Origin: Aliarcobacter sp. | GTDB lineage: Bacteria; Campylobacterota; Campylobacteria; Campylobacterales; Arcobacteraceae | NCBI GenBank assembly: GCA_028688995.1 | Contig: JAQTXB010000006.1 | Location: forward strand, 1 to 64,000 | Length of the DNA: 64,000 bases | Reading direction: 5' to 3' | In this document: piece by piece, positions 17,966-27,146 of the stretch | Numbering within the stretch: the stretch's first letter is position 1 | Layout: the number at the start of each line of letters is the position of its first letter | Notes under the pieces: model-generated | Seen by the model: the letters and a program-made list of their open reading frames with translations, nothing else | Databases searched by the model: none | What the model was told of the DNA's origin: nothing | Made by a program: the position numbers and the translations under genes

Positions 17966-19177
17966 CTATTTATCCAAGTTATAAACATCGTGTAAAGCTC
18001 GAACTGCTAATTCTGCATATTTTAAATCAACTATCATTGAAATTTTAATTTCACTTGTTGAAATAATTCTTATATTAATATTTTCATTTGCTAATGCTGA
18101 AAATGCTTTTGAAGCAACTCCTGTATGAGATTTCATACCAACACCAACAACTGAAACTTTACAAATTTCTTCATTATAATCAATATCTTTAGCTTGTTCT
18201 TTAAATTTTGCCATTACCTCTTTACAAATAATTAAATCTGTTGTTGGAATTGTAAAATCTAAATCTGTTGTTCCATCTAATCCTCTTGTTTGAACAATCA
18301 TATCAACATTTATATTTGCATCTGCAAGTGAAGTAAAAATAGCTGCAGCAATTCCTGGTCTATCAGTAACTCCATACATTCCTACTCTAATTTGATTTTT
18401 ATCTAAAGCAATTCCACTTACAATTGGTTTTTCCATAATATTTTCTTCCTTTGTTATTAACGTACCTTCAACTTCTGGCGTAAAGCTGCTTCTTGATACT
18501 AAATTTACATTTAATTTTTTTGCCATTTCAACTGATCTATTTTGTAAAACTTTTGCACCTAAAGATGCTAACTCTAACATTTCATCATAAGATATTTTTT
18601 CTAATTTTTTAGCTTTACTTACAATTCTAGGGTCTGTTGTGTAAATACCATCAACATCAGTATAAATCTCACAAACATCTGCTTCAATAGCTCCAGCAAT
18701 TGCAACAGCAGTTAAATCTGAACCACCTCGACCTAGAGTTGAAACTCTTAATGTATCTTGTGCAACACCTTGAAAACCTGCAACTATAATTATATTTCCA
18801 TCTTTTATAGCTTCTTTCATTTGTGTTGTATCAATATGTTCAATTCTAGCTTTTGTATGAGCATTATCAGTTATAATTCCAGCTTGTCTTCCACTCATAG
18901 ACATAGCTTTGTATCCCATTTCGTTTAAAGCAATTGATAATAGTGCAGAAGTAACTCTTTCACCTGAACTTAAAAGCATATCAATTTCATCTGCTTTTGG
19001 AGTTTGTGAATAATATTCAGCATATTCTATTAATTTATTTGTTTCACCACTCATTGCAGAAACTACAGCAATAACATCATGACCTTCGTCTTTTATTTTT
19101 TTAATGATATTTGCAACATTTTGTATTCTATCAAGTGTACCAACACTTGTTCCACCAAACTTAAGTACTTTTAACAT
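17966..19177 (-). CDS. lysC: Aspartate kinase
   Basis: A monofunctional aspartokinase of 403 residues, the first step to lysine, threonine, methionine and diaminopimelate. The N-terminal kinase domain begins VLKFGGTSVG and includes GRGGSDLTAVAIA and YTDVDGIYTTDPR. Two ACT domains (from about residue 265) indicate allosteric feedback by amino acids. It starts the hobA-holB-folP run with 2 nt before hobA. It lies 17 nt downstream of rppH on the same strand. Confidence 0.95.
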   Translation of the reverse strand: MLKVLKFGGTSVGTLDRIQNVANIIKKIKDEGHDVIAVVSAMSGETNKLIEYAEYYSQTPKADEIDMLLSSGERVTSALLSIALNEMGYKAMSMSGRQAGIITDNAHTKARIEHIDTTQMKEAIKDGNIIIVAGFQGVAQDTLRVSTLGRGGSDLTAVAIAGAIEADVCEIYTDVDGIYTTDPRIVSKAKKLEKISYDEMLELASLGAKVLQNRSVEMAKKLNVNLVSRSSFTPEVEGTLITKEENIMEKPIVSGIALDKNQIRVGMYGVTDRPGIAAAIFTSLADANINVDMIVQTRGLDGTTDLDFTIPTTDLIICKEVMAKFKEQAKDIDYNEEICKVSVVGVGMKSHTGVASKAFSALANENINIRIISTSEIKISMIVDLKYAELAVRALHDVYNLDK

Positions 19178-19194
19178 CTAATTTTTTATCCTTT

Positions 19195-19692
19195 TTAAAT
19201 ATAACCCTCAGTTTTAAAATATTTTAGAACTTGTTTATAAACAGTTCTTTTAAAAAAAGTTATATAATCATAAATATTTTTAGTAGGCACAAATTTATAT
19301 TCGCTAAATTCAGGAATCTCTGTGTTTATATTTATTTTAGCGCCTTTTTTAAGTTTAACTAAATAATATTTTTGTCTTTGACCATCGTAAGGATACATCC
19401 TTTTTGCAATGGCCGCAGGAAATTCATAAGAGACCCAAGTTGGATACTCAGCTATGATTTCAACATCTCTGGTTCCAATCTCTTCTTCTAATTCCCTGAA
19501 TAGTGCCTCTTTCGATGTTTCACCATCGTCAATACCACCTTGAGGAAATTGCCAAGCATTCTCCACATCAGTTCTTGAGGCTATAAATATTTCACATTTA
19601 TGAGGATATTTTGCTGATAGTACAATTGCGGCTACATTAGGTCTGAATTTTTTTGTCTCGTTGTTAATTGTGTTTTCATTTTTATCAGTCAT
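19195..19692 (-). CDS. rppH: RNA pyrophosphohydrolase (Nudix)
   Basis: A Nudix hydrolase of 165 residues. The Nudix box starts at GGIDDGE and runs through REL-EEEIG with all metal-binding glutamates. WQFPQGGID before the box and AKRMYPYDGQRQKYYLVKL after it match RppH/NudH, which removes pyrophosphate from 5' triphosphorylated mRNA and starts decay. It is next to lysC as in other Campylobacterota. AAGGGAA precedes the ATG by 10 nt. Confidence 0.9.
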   Translation of the reverse strand: MTDKNENTINNETKKFRPNVAAIVLSAKYPHKCEIFIASRTDVENAWQFPQGGIDDGETSKEALFRELEEEIGTRDVEIIAEYPTWVSYEFPAAIAKRMYPYDGQRQKYYLVKLKKGAKININTEIPEFSEYKFVPTKNIYDYITFFKRTVYKQVLKYFKTEGYI

Positions 19693-19747
19693 AAATATAT
19701 TTTCCCTTATAATTAGCCAGATATTTTACAAAAACTAGGATTAAAAA

Positions 19748-20815
19748 TTGCTTTTATATATACATATTCCCTTTTGCGACAGTAAATGTTTTTACTGCGC
19801 TTTTAATTCATACACAGATAGATTTCACTTAAAACATGAATATATGAATGCATTAAAAAAACAACTAAGAAATAATCTTGATAATTATGTTATTGAAGAT
19901 AATAAAAAGATAGAAACAGTGTTCATAGGTGGTGGAACTCCATCAACAATTAAAGCTTTTGAATATGAAGAAATATTTGAAATGATAAAACCCCATTTAG
20001 AAGAATTTGCTGAAATCACGACAGAAGCAAATCCAAATTCTGCCTCTTATGAATGGCTTCAAAGTATGAAAAATCTAGGAGTAAATCGTGTTAGTTTTGG
20101 AGTACAAAGTTTTGACAATGATAAACTAAAATTCCTAGGTCGAGCACATAATAGTAATAGTGCTATAAAAGCTATACAAAATGCTAAAGAAATAGGATTT
20201 AAAGGGATTAACTGCGATATTATTTATGGTGTTCAAAATGACACAATGGAAAGTATGAAAAAGGATTTCGATACAGCTTTTTCTCTTCCAATTACTCACT
20301 TAAGTGCTTATTCTTTAACCATTGAAGAAGGTACTAAATTCTTTGATAGGTCAAGTGTAAAAATAGATGATGAAGAGTTATCTTATGAAATTTTTGATTA
20401 CATAAATAAAAATGGTTTTCATCAATATGAGATTTCAAATTTTGCAAAAAACAAAGAATCTGAGTCAAAACATAACTATGGTTACTGGCAACATAAAGAG
20501 TATTTAGGAGTTGGAGCTGGAGCTGTTGGATATATAAATCAAGAAAGACATTATCCTTCAAAAAGCTTAGAAGAATATATTCAAAATCCATTAGATTATG
20601 AGATAGAAAAGATTGATTTAGATGATGTAAAAACAGAAAAAATTTTGCTTGGTTTTAGGTCTTTAAATGGTGTTGAAATATCACTTTTTAATAAAGAAGA
20701 ATTGAAAAAAATTGATGATTTAATTAAATATGACAAAGTTTATATTGAAGAAAATAGGGTTTTTAATAAAAACTTTTTACTTTCAGATGAATTAGCCTTA
20801 TATATTTTGGATTAA
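19748..20815 (+). CDS. hemW: HemW-type radical SAM protein (heme chaperone)
   Basis: A 355-residue radical SAM protein. The cluster motif CDSKCFYC is at residues 10-17 directly after YIHIPF, and FIGGGTPS, TTEANP, GVQSFD and the HNYGYWQH segment follow. It lacks the second-SAM residues and the extra N-terminal segment of oxygen-independent coproporphyrinogen oxidase HemN, so HemW (heme-binding chaperone, often annotated as HemN-like) is the better name. It starts at TTG behind AGGA. It is the first of a plus-strand run hemW-prmC-prlC and divergent from rppH. Confidence 0.85.
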   Translation: MLLYIHIPFCDSKCFYCAFNSYTDRFHLKHEYMNALKKQLRNNLDNYVIEDNKKIETVFIGGGTPSTIKAFEYEEIFEMIKPHLEEFAEITTEANPNSASYEWLQSMKNLGVNRVSFGVQSFDNDKLKFLGRAHNSNSAIKAIQNAKEIGFKGINCDIIYGVQNDTMESMKKDFDTAFSLPITHLSAYSLTIEEGTKFFDRSSVKIDDEELSYEIFDYINKNGFHQYEISNFAKNKESESKHNYGYWQHKEYLGVGAGAVGYINQERHYPSKSLEEYIQNPLDYEIEKIDLDDVKTEKILLGFRSLNGVEISLFNKEELKKIDDLIKYDKVYIEENRVFNKNFLLSDELALYILD

Positions 20816-20867
20816 TCTATTAATCAAACTTATAATATAATCCAAACTTTTAAAAGGTAAAAACTAA

Positions 20868-21695
20868 ATGACGATAAAAGATACAATAAGAAAATATACA
20901 AACGAACTGAAACTTGTAACGCATATTCCAGCAAAAGAGGTTGAGATATTAATGTTACATCTTTTAGAGAAAAATACCATTTGGCTACATTTAAATTACA
21001 ATGTTGAATTCGAAAAAGAGAAAGAGTTAGCTGTTTTAGTAAAAAAAAGAGCTACAAACTATCCCTTAGAATACATTATAAATAAAGCTTCATTTTATGG
21101 GGAAATGTTTATTGTAAAAGAGGGTGTGTTAATTCCAAGACCTGAAACAGAAATTTTAGTTGAAAATGCTGTTGAAATTCTAAAAGACAAAAAAGAACCA
21201 ATAAAAGTTTTAGAAATTGGAACTGGCAGTGGAATAATATCTGTAATGCTTGCAATGTTGATTGAAAATATAAAAATTATAGCTGTTGATATAAATGAAA
21301 AAGCATTAGATTTAGCAAAACAAAATGCTATAAAACATGGAGTTGAAAATAAAATAGAGTTTAGATTGAGTAATTTATATGAAAATATAGATGAAAATGA
21401 TATTTTTATGACCATTTCAAACCCTCCTTATATTGCAAATAATTATAAACTTCCAACAAATGTAAAATATGAACCATCAAATGCTCTATTTGGTGGAGAT
21501 ATTGGGGATGAACTTTTAAAAGATATTATAAAACAAACAAGTGAGAAAAAAATACCATATTTACTTTGTGAAATGGGATTTGATCAAAAAGCTCCTTTGG
21601 AAAACTATTTCAAAGAGTTTAATGTTGATTCATTTAGTTTTTATAAAGATTACGAAAGTTTTGATAGAGGATTTACTCTTAAATTTAAAATATAA
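20868..21695 (+). CDS. prmC: Release-factor glutamine methyltransferase
   Basis: A 275-residue SAM-dependent methyltransferase that modifies the Gln of the GGQ motif in RF1 and RF2. SAM binding uses LEIGTGSGIISV. The catalytic NPPY motif is in SNPPYIANNY, followed by EPSNALFGG. A small N-terminal helical domain for release-factor recognition precedes it. AAAAGGTAAA lies upstream of the ATG. It sits 15 nt ahead of the oligopeptidase gene. Confidence 0.93.
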   Translation: MTIKDTIRKYTNELKLVTHIPAKEVEILMLHLLEKNTIWLHLNYNVEFEKEKELAVLVKKRATNYPLEYIINKASFYGEMFIVKEGVLIPRPETEILVENAVEILKDKKEPIKVLEIGTGSGIISVMLAMLIENIKIIAVDINEKALDLAKQNAIKHGVENKIEFRLSNLYENIDENDIFMTISNPPYIANNYKLPTNVKYEPSNALFGGDIGDELLKDIIKQTSEKKIPYLLCEMGFDQKAPLENYFKEFNVDSFSFYKDYESFDRGFTLKFKI

Positions 21696-21710
21696 AAAGA
21701 AGGAAATAAA

Positions 21711-23678
21711 ATGTTTAAAGAATTTAATTTAGAAAATTTAGAAAACTCAAAAGAGTTGTTAGAAAACATATTAGATGAAAATAGAAAAAAAATTGATGAT
21801 TTATTAAAACTAGAAAATAAAACTTACAAAAATTTTGTTTTACCATTTCAAGAAATAGGGGAGAGTATTAATGATTTTTTAACTCCAATTTTTCATATTG
21901 ATTCTGTTAAAAATTCTGAAATTACAACAAAAGTTTACGAAGAGTGTATTCCTGTAATCTCAAAGTATGAAACTGAGATTTCTCAAAATGAAAATATATA
22001 TTTATCTTTAAAAGATATACAGTCTAAAGAACAAAGTACTTTAAATAATATACAAAATAAAGTTTTAGAAAATGAAATTAGAGATTTTAAATTGTCTGGT
22101 TGTCACCTTGAAGCTGATAAAAAGAAAAGATTAGAAGAGATAAGTTTAAGACTTAGTGAGCTATCTCACAAGTTTTCACAAAACCTTTTAAATGCAACAA
22201 ATAGCTTTGAAATGATTATTGACAACTTTGAAGATGTAAAAGAAGTTCCAAGTTCAGATTTAGAATTAGCAAAATTTGAAGAAGCGGGTATAACAAAATA
22301 TAAATTCACTCTTCAAATGCCATCTTATTTAGCATATATAACATATGGTACAAATAGAGAAAAAAGAGAAGAACTTTATAAAGGTTATTGTACAAGAGCT
22401 CCTGAAAATGGAAAAATTATTGAGGAAATTTTAGCTTTAAAAAATGAAAAAGTAAAAATCCTTGGATTCGACTCTTATGCACAATATTCACTTGCAACAA
22501 AAATGGCTTCAAAAGAAGAAGAAGTTATCTCATTTTTAGAAGAATTAGGTCATAAAGCTAAAAAAAGAGCAAAAGAAGAACTAGAAGAGATAAAAGCAAT
22601 TGCTTTTAAAGATGGAATTACAGATTTTAGATCAAGTGATATGTCATATTATTCAGAGAAACTAAAAAAAGCTCAATATGATTTGGATGAAGAATATTAT
22701 AGACCATATTTTGAACAACAATCAGTATTAAATGGTTTCTTTGACTTCTTACACCAAATGTTTAATGTTAAATTCACAAAAGCAAACACTCCTGCTTGGG
22801 ATGAAAAAGTAAAGGTTTATGATTTAAGTGAAGATGGAAAAACAATAGCTAGAATTTATATAGATTTGGAAGCTAGAAAAGATAAACGTGGTGGTGCATG
22901 GATGAATAATTGGCACTCATATTATAGAAATTCAGAAGGTGAGATAAAACTTCCAACTGCATATATTGTAGGAAACTTCCCTCAATCTACAAAAGAAACT
23001 CCATCATTATTAAGACACTCTGATGTTGTGACTTTATTTCATGAAATGGGACATGCCTTACATCATTTATTAAGTAAAATTGAAGAACCATTTGTTAGCG
23101 GGATTTCTGGAGTTGCTTGGGATACTGTTGAATTTCCATCTCAATTTTTAGAATATTTCTCTTATGATAAAGATGTTTTAAAACTTTTTGCAAAACATTA
23201 TAAAACTCAAGAAGTGTTAGATGATGAGGCTATTGATAAAATTATAAAAGCTAAGAATTTCCAATCTTCACTTGCGACTATTAGACAAGTTGAATTTGCT
23301 TTGTTTGATTTTAAAGTATATCAAAAGTTATACAAAACTGAAGATGAAATACAAGATTTACTAGATACAATAAGAGATGAATTTGCAGCAATGATTCCTC
23401 CAAGATACAATAAATTCCAAAATGGTTTTTCTCATATCTTCTCAGGTGGATATGCAGCTGGATATTACTCATATAAGTGGGCAGAAGTATTAAGTGCAGA
23501 TGCTTTTTATATGTTTATAGATTCTGGAAATATATTTAATAAAGAACTTGGAATAAAATATAGAGATACGATTTTAAGCCAAGGTGGTTCATATGATATG
23601 GATAAATTGTTTTTCAATTTTACGCAAAGAGAACCAAGTGTAGATTCTTTATTAAAAATTGATGGAATTATTAGCTAA
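21711..23678 (+). CDS. prlC: M3-family oligopeptidase (oligopeptidase A)
   Basis: A cytoplasmic zinc oligopeptidase of 655 residues that degrades short peptides, including cleaved signal peptides. The zinc site is HEMGH at residues 444-448, with the third ligand in the following EFPSQFLE segment. The C-terminal SHIFSGGYAAGYYSYKW block with its tyrosines is typical of the M3 active site. There is no signal peptide. GAAGGAA precedes the ATG. Confidence 0.93.
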   Translation: MFKEFNLENLENSKELLENILDENRKKIDDLLKLENKTYKNFVLPFQEIGESINDFLTPIFHIDSVKNSEITTKVYEECIPVISKYETEISQNENIYLSLKDIQSKEQSTLNNIQNKVLENEIRDFKLSGCHLEADKKKRLEEISLRLSELSHKFSQNLLNATNSFEMIIDNFEDVKEVPSSDLELAKFEEAGITKYKFTLQMPSYLAYITYGTNREKREELYKGYCTRAPENGKIIEEILALKNEKVKILGFDSYAQYSLATKMASKEEEVISFLEELGHKAKKRAKEELEEIKAIAFKDGITDFRSSDMSYYSEKLKKAQYDLDEEYYRPYFEQQSVLNGFFDFLHQMFNVKFTKANTPAWDEKVKVYDLSEDGKTIARIYIDLEARKDKRGGAWMNNWHSYYRNSEGEIKLPTAYIVGNFPQSTKETPSLLRHSDVVTLFHEMGHALHHLLSKIEEPFVSGISGVAWDTVEFPSQFLEYFSYDKDVLKLFAKHYKTQEVLDDEAIDKIIKAKNFQSSLATIRQVEFALFDFKVYQKLYKTEDEIQDLLDTIRDEFAAMIPPRYNKFQNGFSHIFSGGYAAGYYSYKWAEVLSADAFYMFIDSGNIFNKELGIKYRDTILSQGGSYDMDKLFFNFTQREPSVDSLLKIDGIIS

Positions 23679-23730
23679 ATTTTGCAATAATAACAAACTT
23701 AATAACTATACCAACAAGGATTTAATAACC

Positions 23731-24216
23731 ATGACTAATGCAGAAACAATTTTAAAACTAAATGAAGCTTTAAGCACTTTAATTAAAGCATATGAAGAAC
23801 TTCAAGAAGAAAATACTGGATTAAAAGCTAGAATCAATGAATTAGAAGATGAAGTGCTTGAACTAGAGTCAGCAAAAGAAGATTTAGAGAAAAATGTTGA
23901 TGAATTTAAAGATCATACAGAAAAAGACAAATCAAATATTAGTACAATGTTAGGTAAAATTGAAAGTATCTTAAATAGAAAATCTTCAACTTCTACTCCA
24001 AGTACAAATCCTGTATCATCAAATACAACTGCAACTCCTGAAGCTTCAAAAGAGAAAACAGAAGATAAAAAAGATGATATTTTTAGTGCAAGTGTAAATC
24101 CAACAACTACAAATAGTTTGTATGACAATAAAAAAGAAGAACCAAAAGAAGAGAGCAATAGCAATAAAATTGATTTAAATAGAATGGCTTCTTTATTAAA
24201 CGGATTTAACCACTAA
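23731..24216 (+). CDS. Coiled-coil protein with low-complexity tail (ZapB-like)
   Basis: A 161-residue acidic protein. Residues about 5-75 form one continuous coiled coil (ALSTLIKAYEELQEEN then ELEDEVLELE). After this comes a Ser/Thr/Pro/Lys-rich disordered linker (about 90-145) and a short C-terminal helix (KIDLNRMASLLNGF) that looks like a docking peptide. The architecture recalls ZapB-type division proteins, but no sequence signature proves this. I start at ATG 23731 behind AAGGA (23716-23720); a longer frame from 23659 would overlap prlC and lacks a site. A small unknown gene follows 15 nt later. Confidence 0.65.
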   Translation: MTNAETILKLNEALSTLIKAYEELQEENTGLKARINELEDEVLELESAKEDLEKNVDEFKDHTEKDKSNISTMLGKIESILNRKSSTSTPSTNPVSSNTTATPEASKEKTEDKKDDIFSASVNPTTTNSLYDNKKEEPKEESNSNKIDLNRMASLLNGFNH

Positions 24217-24231
24217 AAATAGTAATTACTT

Positions 24232-24501
24232 ATGATTACTCAAATAAATAAAGATTCCTTATATCATATGTTTGGAGTTGGTAATTTTGACTTATTAGAG
24301 GGTGCTATAGAAAATATGGCACCTTCTTTAGTTGAATATTATTTATCTAGCCTTACAAGTGATGATGATGCATATTTTAATAAAAGAGATATAGAAGAGA
24401 CAATATCAATAGGGGATTATAACTTATACATTGACTATAGTGATAATGTTTATTTAGAGCAGAATTCCACAAATGAAGATTCTACTCAATCATTTTGGTA
24501 A
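24232..24501 (+). CDS. Unknown small acidic protein, 89 aa
   Basis: An acidic, soluble 89-residue frame following the coiled-coil gene by 15 nt and ending 2 nt from the convergent cbiX gene. It has no signal peptide, membrane segment or motif I know. There is no convincing ribosome binding site before ATG 24232, so it may depend on the upstream gene or start at the internal ATG for MFGVGNF. The region is compositionally like real genes here and leaves no other room. I do not recognise it. Confidence 0.5.
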   Translation: MITQINKDSLYHMFGVGNFDLLEGAIENMAPSLVEYYLSSLTSDDDAYFNKRDIEETISIGDYNLYIDYSDNVYLEQNSTNEDSTQSFW

Positions 24502-24503
24502 TC

Positions 24504-24860
24504 TTATAAATTAGAGATTATCATTTCTTCAATTCCCGTACATTTTCCAATATGTGGCAAAAGTGTAAACTCTATATCAGGATATAGCTTTTTGAATTTT
24601 TTAATTTCACAAGGAATATCTTCTTGTACATGTTTACCTGCTGCCAAAAAATATGGAAAAATTTTTATCCTTTTACAGTTTTCTGCTATTGCTTGATTTA
24701 AAGCCATAAAGATAGATGGATCGGAAAGTTCTAAAAAAGCATGAAAAACTAATATTTTTTCATCTTTTACACTATTTTTTATTTTTATCATAATATCAAC
24801 TATTTCATCATTTGAACTTTTTACTTTACTACCATGAGCAACTATAACTAAAGCTTCCAT
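24504..24860 (-). CDS. cbiX: Small CbiX-type sirohydrochlorin chelatase
   Basis: A single-domain (118 aa) class II chelatase like archaeal CbiX-S or SirB. The metal-site histidine is in IVAHGSK, and the second motif is PYFLAAGKHVQEDIP, with FHAFLELSDPS between them. It inserts Co or Fe into sirohydrochlorin, in siroheme or cobalamin synthesis. The small form acts as a dimer. It is next to xerH on the same strand, with no functional link. Confidence 0.82.
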   Translation of the reverse strand: MEALVIVAHGSKVKSSNDEIVDIMIKIKNSVKDEKILVFHAFLELSDPSIFMALNQAIAENCKRIKIFPYFLAAGKHVQEDIPCEIKKFKKLYPDIEFTLLPHIGKCTGIEEMIISNL

Positions 24861-24883
24861 ATTAAATCCTTTTCGTATAAATT

Positions 24884-25936
24884 TTAAAAAATATCAGTAG
24901 TTTTATACAATCTATCTTTATCAAAATGTGTATAAATTCTAGAAGTATTAATATCAGCATGTCCAAGTGCTTCTTGAACAAGAATTAAATCATGGTGTTT
25001 TGCATAAAGTAAAGTAGCAAAACTATGTCTTAACATATGAGCACCATTTTTTTCTTTTCTTATTCCTGCACTTATTAAAATATTTTCTACAATTCTACTA
25101 ATATAGGCCTGTGTTAATCTATCAGCTTTTTGGTTACAAACTAATAAATCACTGTTACAAACTCTCATATCTAGCCAATGTTTTAAGTCATTCTCTATAA
25201 TTGAGCTTTTTATCATAACAACTCTTGGTTTATTTCCTTTACCTTTTATTTGTAATAAATAAACATTATCTTCTTTGAACATATCTTTAAGTCTCAAATT
25301 CAATATCTCGCTAACCCTTATACCTGTGTAGATTATAATTTTTAAGATAAGTCTATTTCTATAAGCTGTATTATCTGTAAATTCAAAAGTATCAATGGCT
25401 TCCAAAAATTTATCTATCTCAGTTTTATTCATATAAGAGGGAAGTTTTGTTCCACTTTTACCACTTAAACCACCCCAATTTTTTAATTCAATTTTGTATA
25501 AAAAAGAAGTTCCATCATCATTTTGATTTTGTTTATCTATATATGAGAATAAAGAAAGCAGGGCAATTCTATGATTCTTTTTTGAAGCATCAGATAGGGC
25601 ACTAGTTTCACTTGCTAAAAAATCACTTAATAACTCTTCATCTATCTCTTTCATTGAAGCTAAACCTAAATTCATAGTAAAATTATATAGTTTAAATAGG
25701 GGATTAAAATAGGTATTTACTCCACTTAAACCAATATTTCTTGCTTCTTTTACAATCATACTCAATTCATCAATTGACTTTGTTCCTTTTACTAAAGATT
25801 GAATAATCGTTGCTAATTTATTTTTATCAGTAACTTGTCGATTTGAAAGAGTTGTTAATTTATTTCTAATAAATCTTTCTATCCAAAATAAAAGTGTTTT
25901 ATCAAAACTATTAGTAAAATCTAATTCATAACGCAT
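24884..25936 (-). CDS. xerH: XerH-type tyrosine recombinase
   Basis: A 350-residue tyrosine recombinase. The C-terminal domain carries the catalytic set: Arg in TGIRVSE, Lys in IKGKGNK, HxLR in HMLRHSF, His in GHAD and the nucleophile Tyr in SRIYTHF. The long N-terminal core-binding domain and total length fit XerH, the single chromosome-dimer resolvase of Campylobacterota. I use ATG 25936 behind GGGAA; an ATG four codons upstream has no site. A difH-like site lies 59 nt upstream. FtsK, which activates this reaction in other bacteria, is also in the window (53-55 kb). Confidence 0.9.
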   Translation of the reverse strand: MRYELDFTNSFDKTLLFWIERFIRNKLTTLSNRQVTDKNKLATIIQSLVKGTKSIDELSMIVKEARNIGLSGVNTYFNPLFKLYNFTMNLGLASMKEIDEELLSDFLASETSALSDASKKNHRIALLSLFSYIDKQNQNDDGTSFLYKIELKNWGGLSGKSGTKLPSYMNKTEIDKFLEAIDTFEFTDNTAYRNRLILKIIIYTGIRVSEILNLRLKDMFKEDNVYLLQIKGKGNKPRVVMIKSSIIENDLKHWLDMRVCNSDLLVCNQKADRLTQAYISRIVENILISAGIRKEKNGAHMLRHSFATLLYAKHHDLILVQEALGHADINTSRIYTHFDKDRLYKTTDIF

Positions 25937-25994
25937 AATTATTCCCATTTATTAAAATATTAGAAACTTTATTATATCAAAAGATATATTTATA

Positions 25995-26024
25995 TTAGTT
26001 TGAAAATTACGGTTTTCAATACTA
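25995..26024. other. difH: Candidate difH recombination site
   Basis: TTGAAAA (26000-26006) and TTTTCAA (26013-26019) are perfect inverted arms separated by a 6-nt centre, TTACGG. This is the architecture of the XerH site difH: GAAAA/TTTTC arms, 6-bp spacer, and A/T-rich outer flanks (TTAGT on the left, TACTA on the right). It lies between xerH and cheB in a gap that otherwise contains only the cheB terminator. difH sites of this lineage are commonly close to xerH. Confidence 0.75.
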
Positions 26025-26032
26025 GATAATAT

Positions 26033-26060
26033 AAAAAAGAAAAAGAGTTTATCTTTTTCT
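26033..26060 (-). terminator. Intrinsic terminator of the che operon
   Basis: On the minus strand AGAAAAAGA and TCTTTTTCT form a perfect 9-bp stem with a 5-nt loop (TAAAC) that contains the cheB stop codon. It is followed by a T run and lies just before the difH site. Confidence 0.8.
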
Positions 26061-27122
26061 TCCTTTTGAGAACTCAATTATATAATCAGCAATTTCATCT
26101 AAATGAACAACATCTTTTACAGCTCCTGCTTGGATGGCTTTCATTGGCATTCCAAAAACAACACAGCTTTCTTCATTTTGAGCAACAGTATATGCACCAT
26201 TATCAAAAAGTTCTTTCATAGCTATTGTTCCATCATCTCCCATTCCTGTCATCATCACAGCCATAGCTGCACTTCCAACACTATTATTAACGGATCTAAA
26301 TAGAACATCAACACTAGGTTTATGTTGACTTACTTTTTTTGTATCTAATAATTTTGTTCTATATTCCGTTCCATACTTTTCAATGGTTAAATGCATATTT
26401 CCAGGAGCTAAATATCCATGACCTTTCTCTAAAATCATTCCATCTTTTGCTTCACAAACAATAACATCAGAATTATCATTTAATCTATGTGCAAATGAGT
26501 TAGAAAATCCATAAGGAATATGTTGAGTAATTAAAATTGGAGGTAAATCTCCTGGCAATCTTTTAAAAACTCTTAATAATGATTCCACACCACCTGTTGA
26601 TGAACCAATCGCTATTAATTTCATCCCAGGAAAAGTTGCAGCTCTTAGTGGAATTACTTCATCTGGATGAACTTTATACTCTATATTTGTAGTTGGTTTC
26701 GATGTTTTTCTTAATGCTTCTGGCTTTTTTAATGTATATCTTTTTAATAAAAATGTTAAATTCAATAAGGTATCTTTAATTCTTTCTTGAAATGATTGCA
26801 TTGATTCACCAGTTTCAGGCTTTGGAATAAATCCAACTGCACCATCATCAAAAATATCATTTCCTCTAACACCCTCACCTGAAATTACAACTGCTGGCAT
26901 GGGATGAAGTCTCATTAAATTTCTTAAAAAAGTAACTCCATCCATTTTAGGCATATTTATATCAATAGTTACAAGGTCAGGCTCATATTCTTTAATTTTT
27001 TCTCTTGCATCATAAGCATCAGTTGCTACACAAACTACTTCAAATTCATCAATAGAGTTAATCATATCCTTGATGATTCTTCTCATTGAGGGAGAATCAT
27101 CAATCACTAAAACAGTATACAC
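26049..27122 (-). CDS. cheB: Chemotaxis protein-glutamate methylesterase CheB
   Basis: A 357-residue CheB with an N-terminal receiver domain (DDSPSMRR; phosphoacceptor Asp in TIDINMPKMDG) and a C-terminal methylesterase domain. Its catalytic triad is Ser in GSSTGG, His in TQHIP and Asp in GMGDDG. It removes methyl groups from chemoreceptors and, with CheD, deamidates. Campylobacter jejuni CheB lacks the receiver domain, so this full form is a useful difference. It is the last gene of the che operon and ends in its own terminator. Confidence 0.95.
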   Translation of the reverse strand: MYTVLVIDDSPSMRRIIKDMINSIDEFEVVCVATDAYDAREKIKEYEPDLVTIDINMPKMDGVTFLRNLMRLHPMPAVVISGEGVRGNDIFDDGAVGFIPKPETGESMQSFQERIKDTLLNLTFLLKRYTLKKPEALRKTSKPTTNIEYKVHPDEVIPLRAATFPGMKLIAIGSSTGGVESLLRVFKRLPGDLPPILITQHIPYGFSNSFAHRLNDNSDVIVCEAKDGMILEKGHGYLAPGNMHLTIEKYGTEYRTKLLDTKKVSQHKPSVDVLFRSVNNSVGSAAMAVMMTGMGDDGTIAMKELFDNGAYTVAQNEESCVVFGMPMKAIQAGAVKDVVHLDEIADYIIEFSKGRKR

Positions 27123-27146
27123 TTAATTTACCACCCTACTTTATTT

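Noticed and set aside
24500..24525. Hairpin between the convergent genes ending at 24501 and 24504 as terminator
   Set aside because: Only a 5-6 bp stem with a long loop and no T run in either direction.
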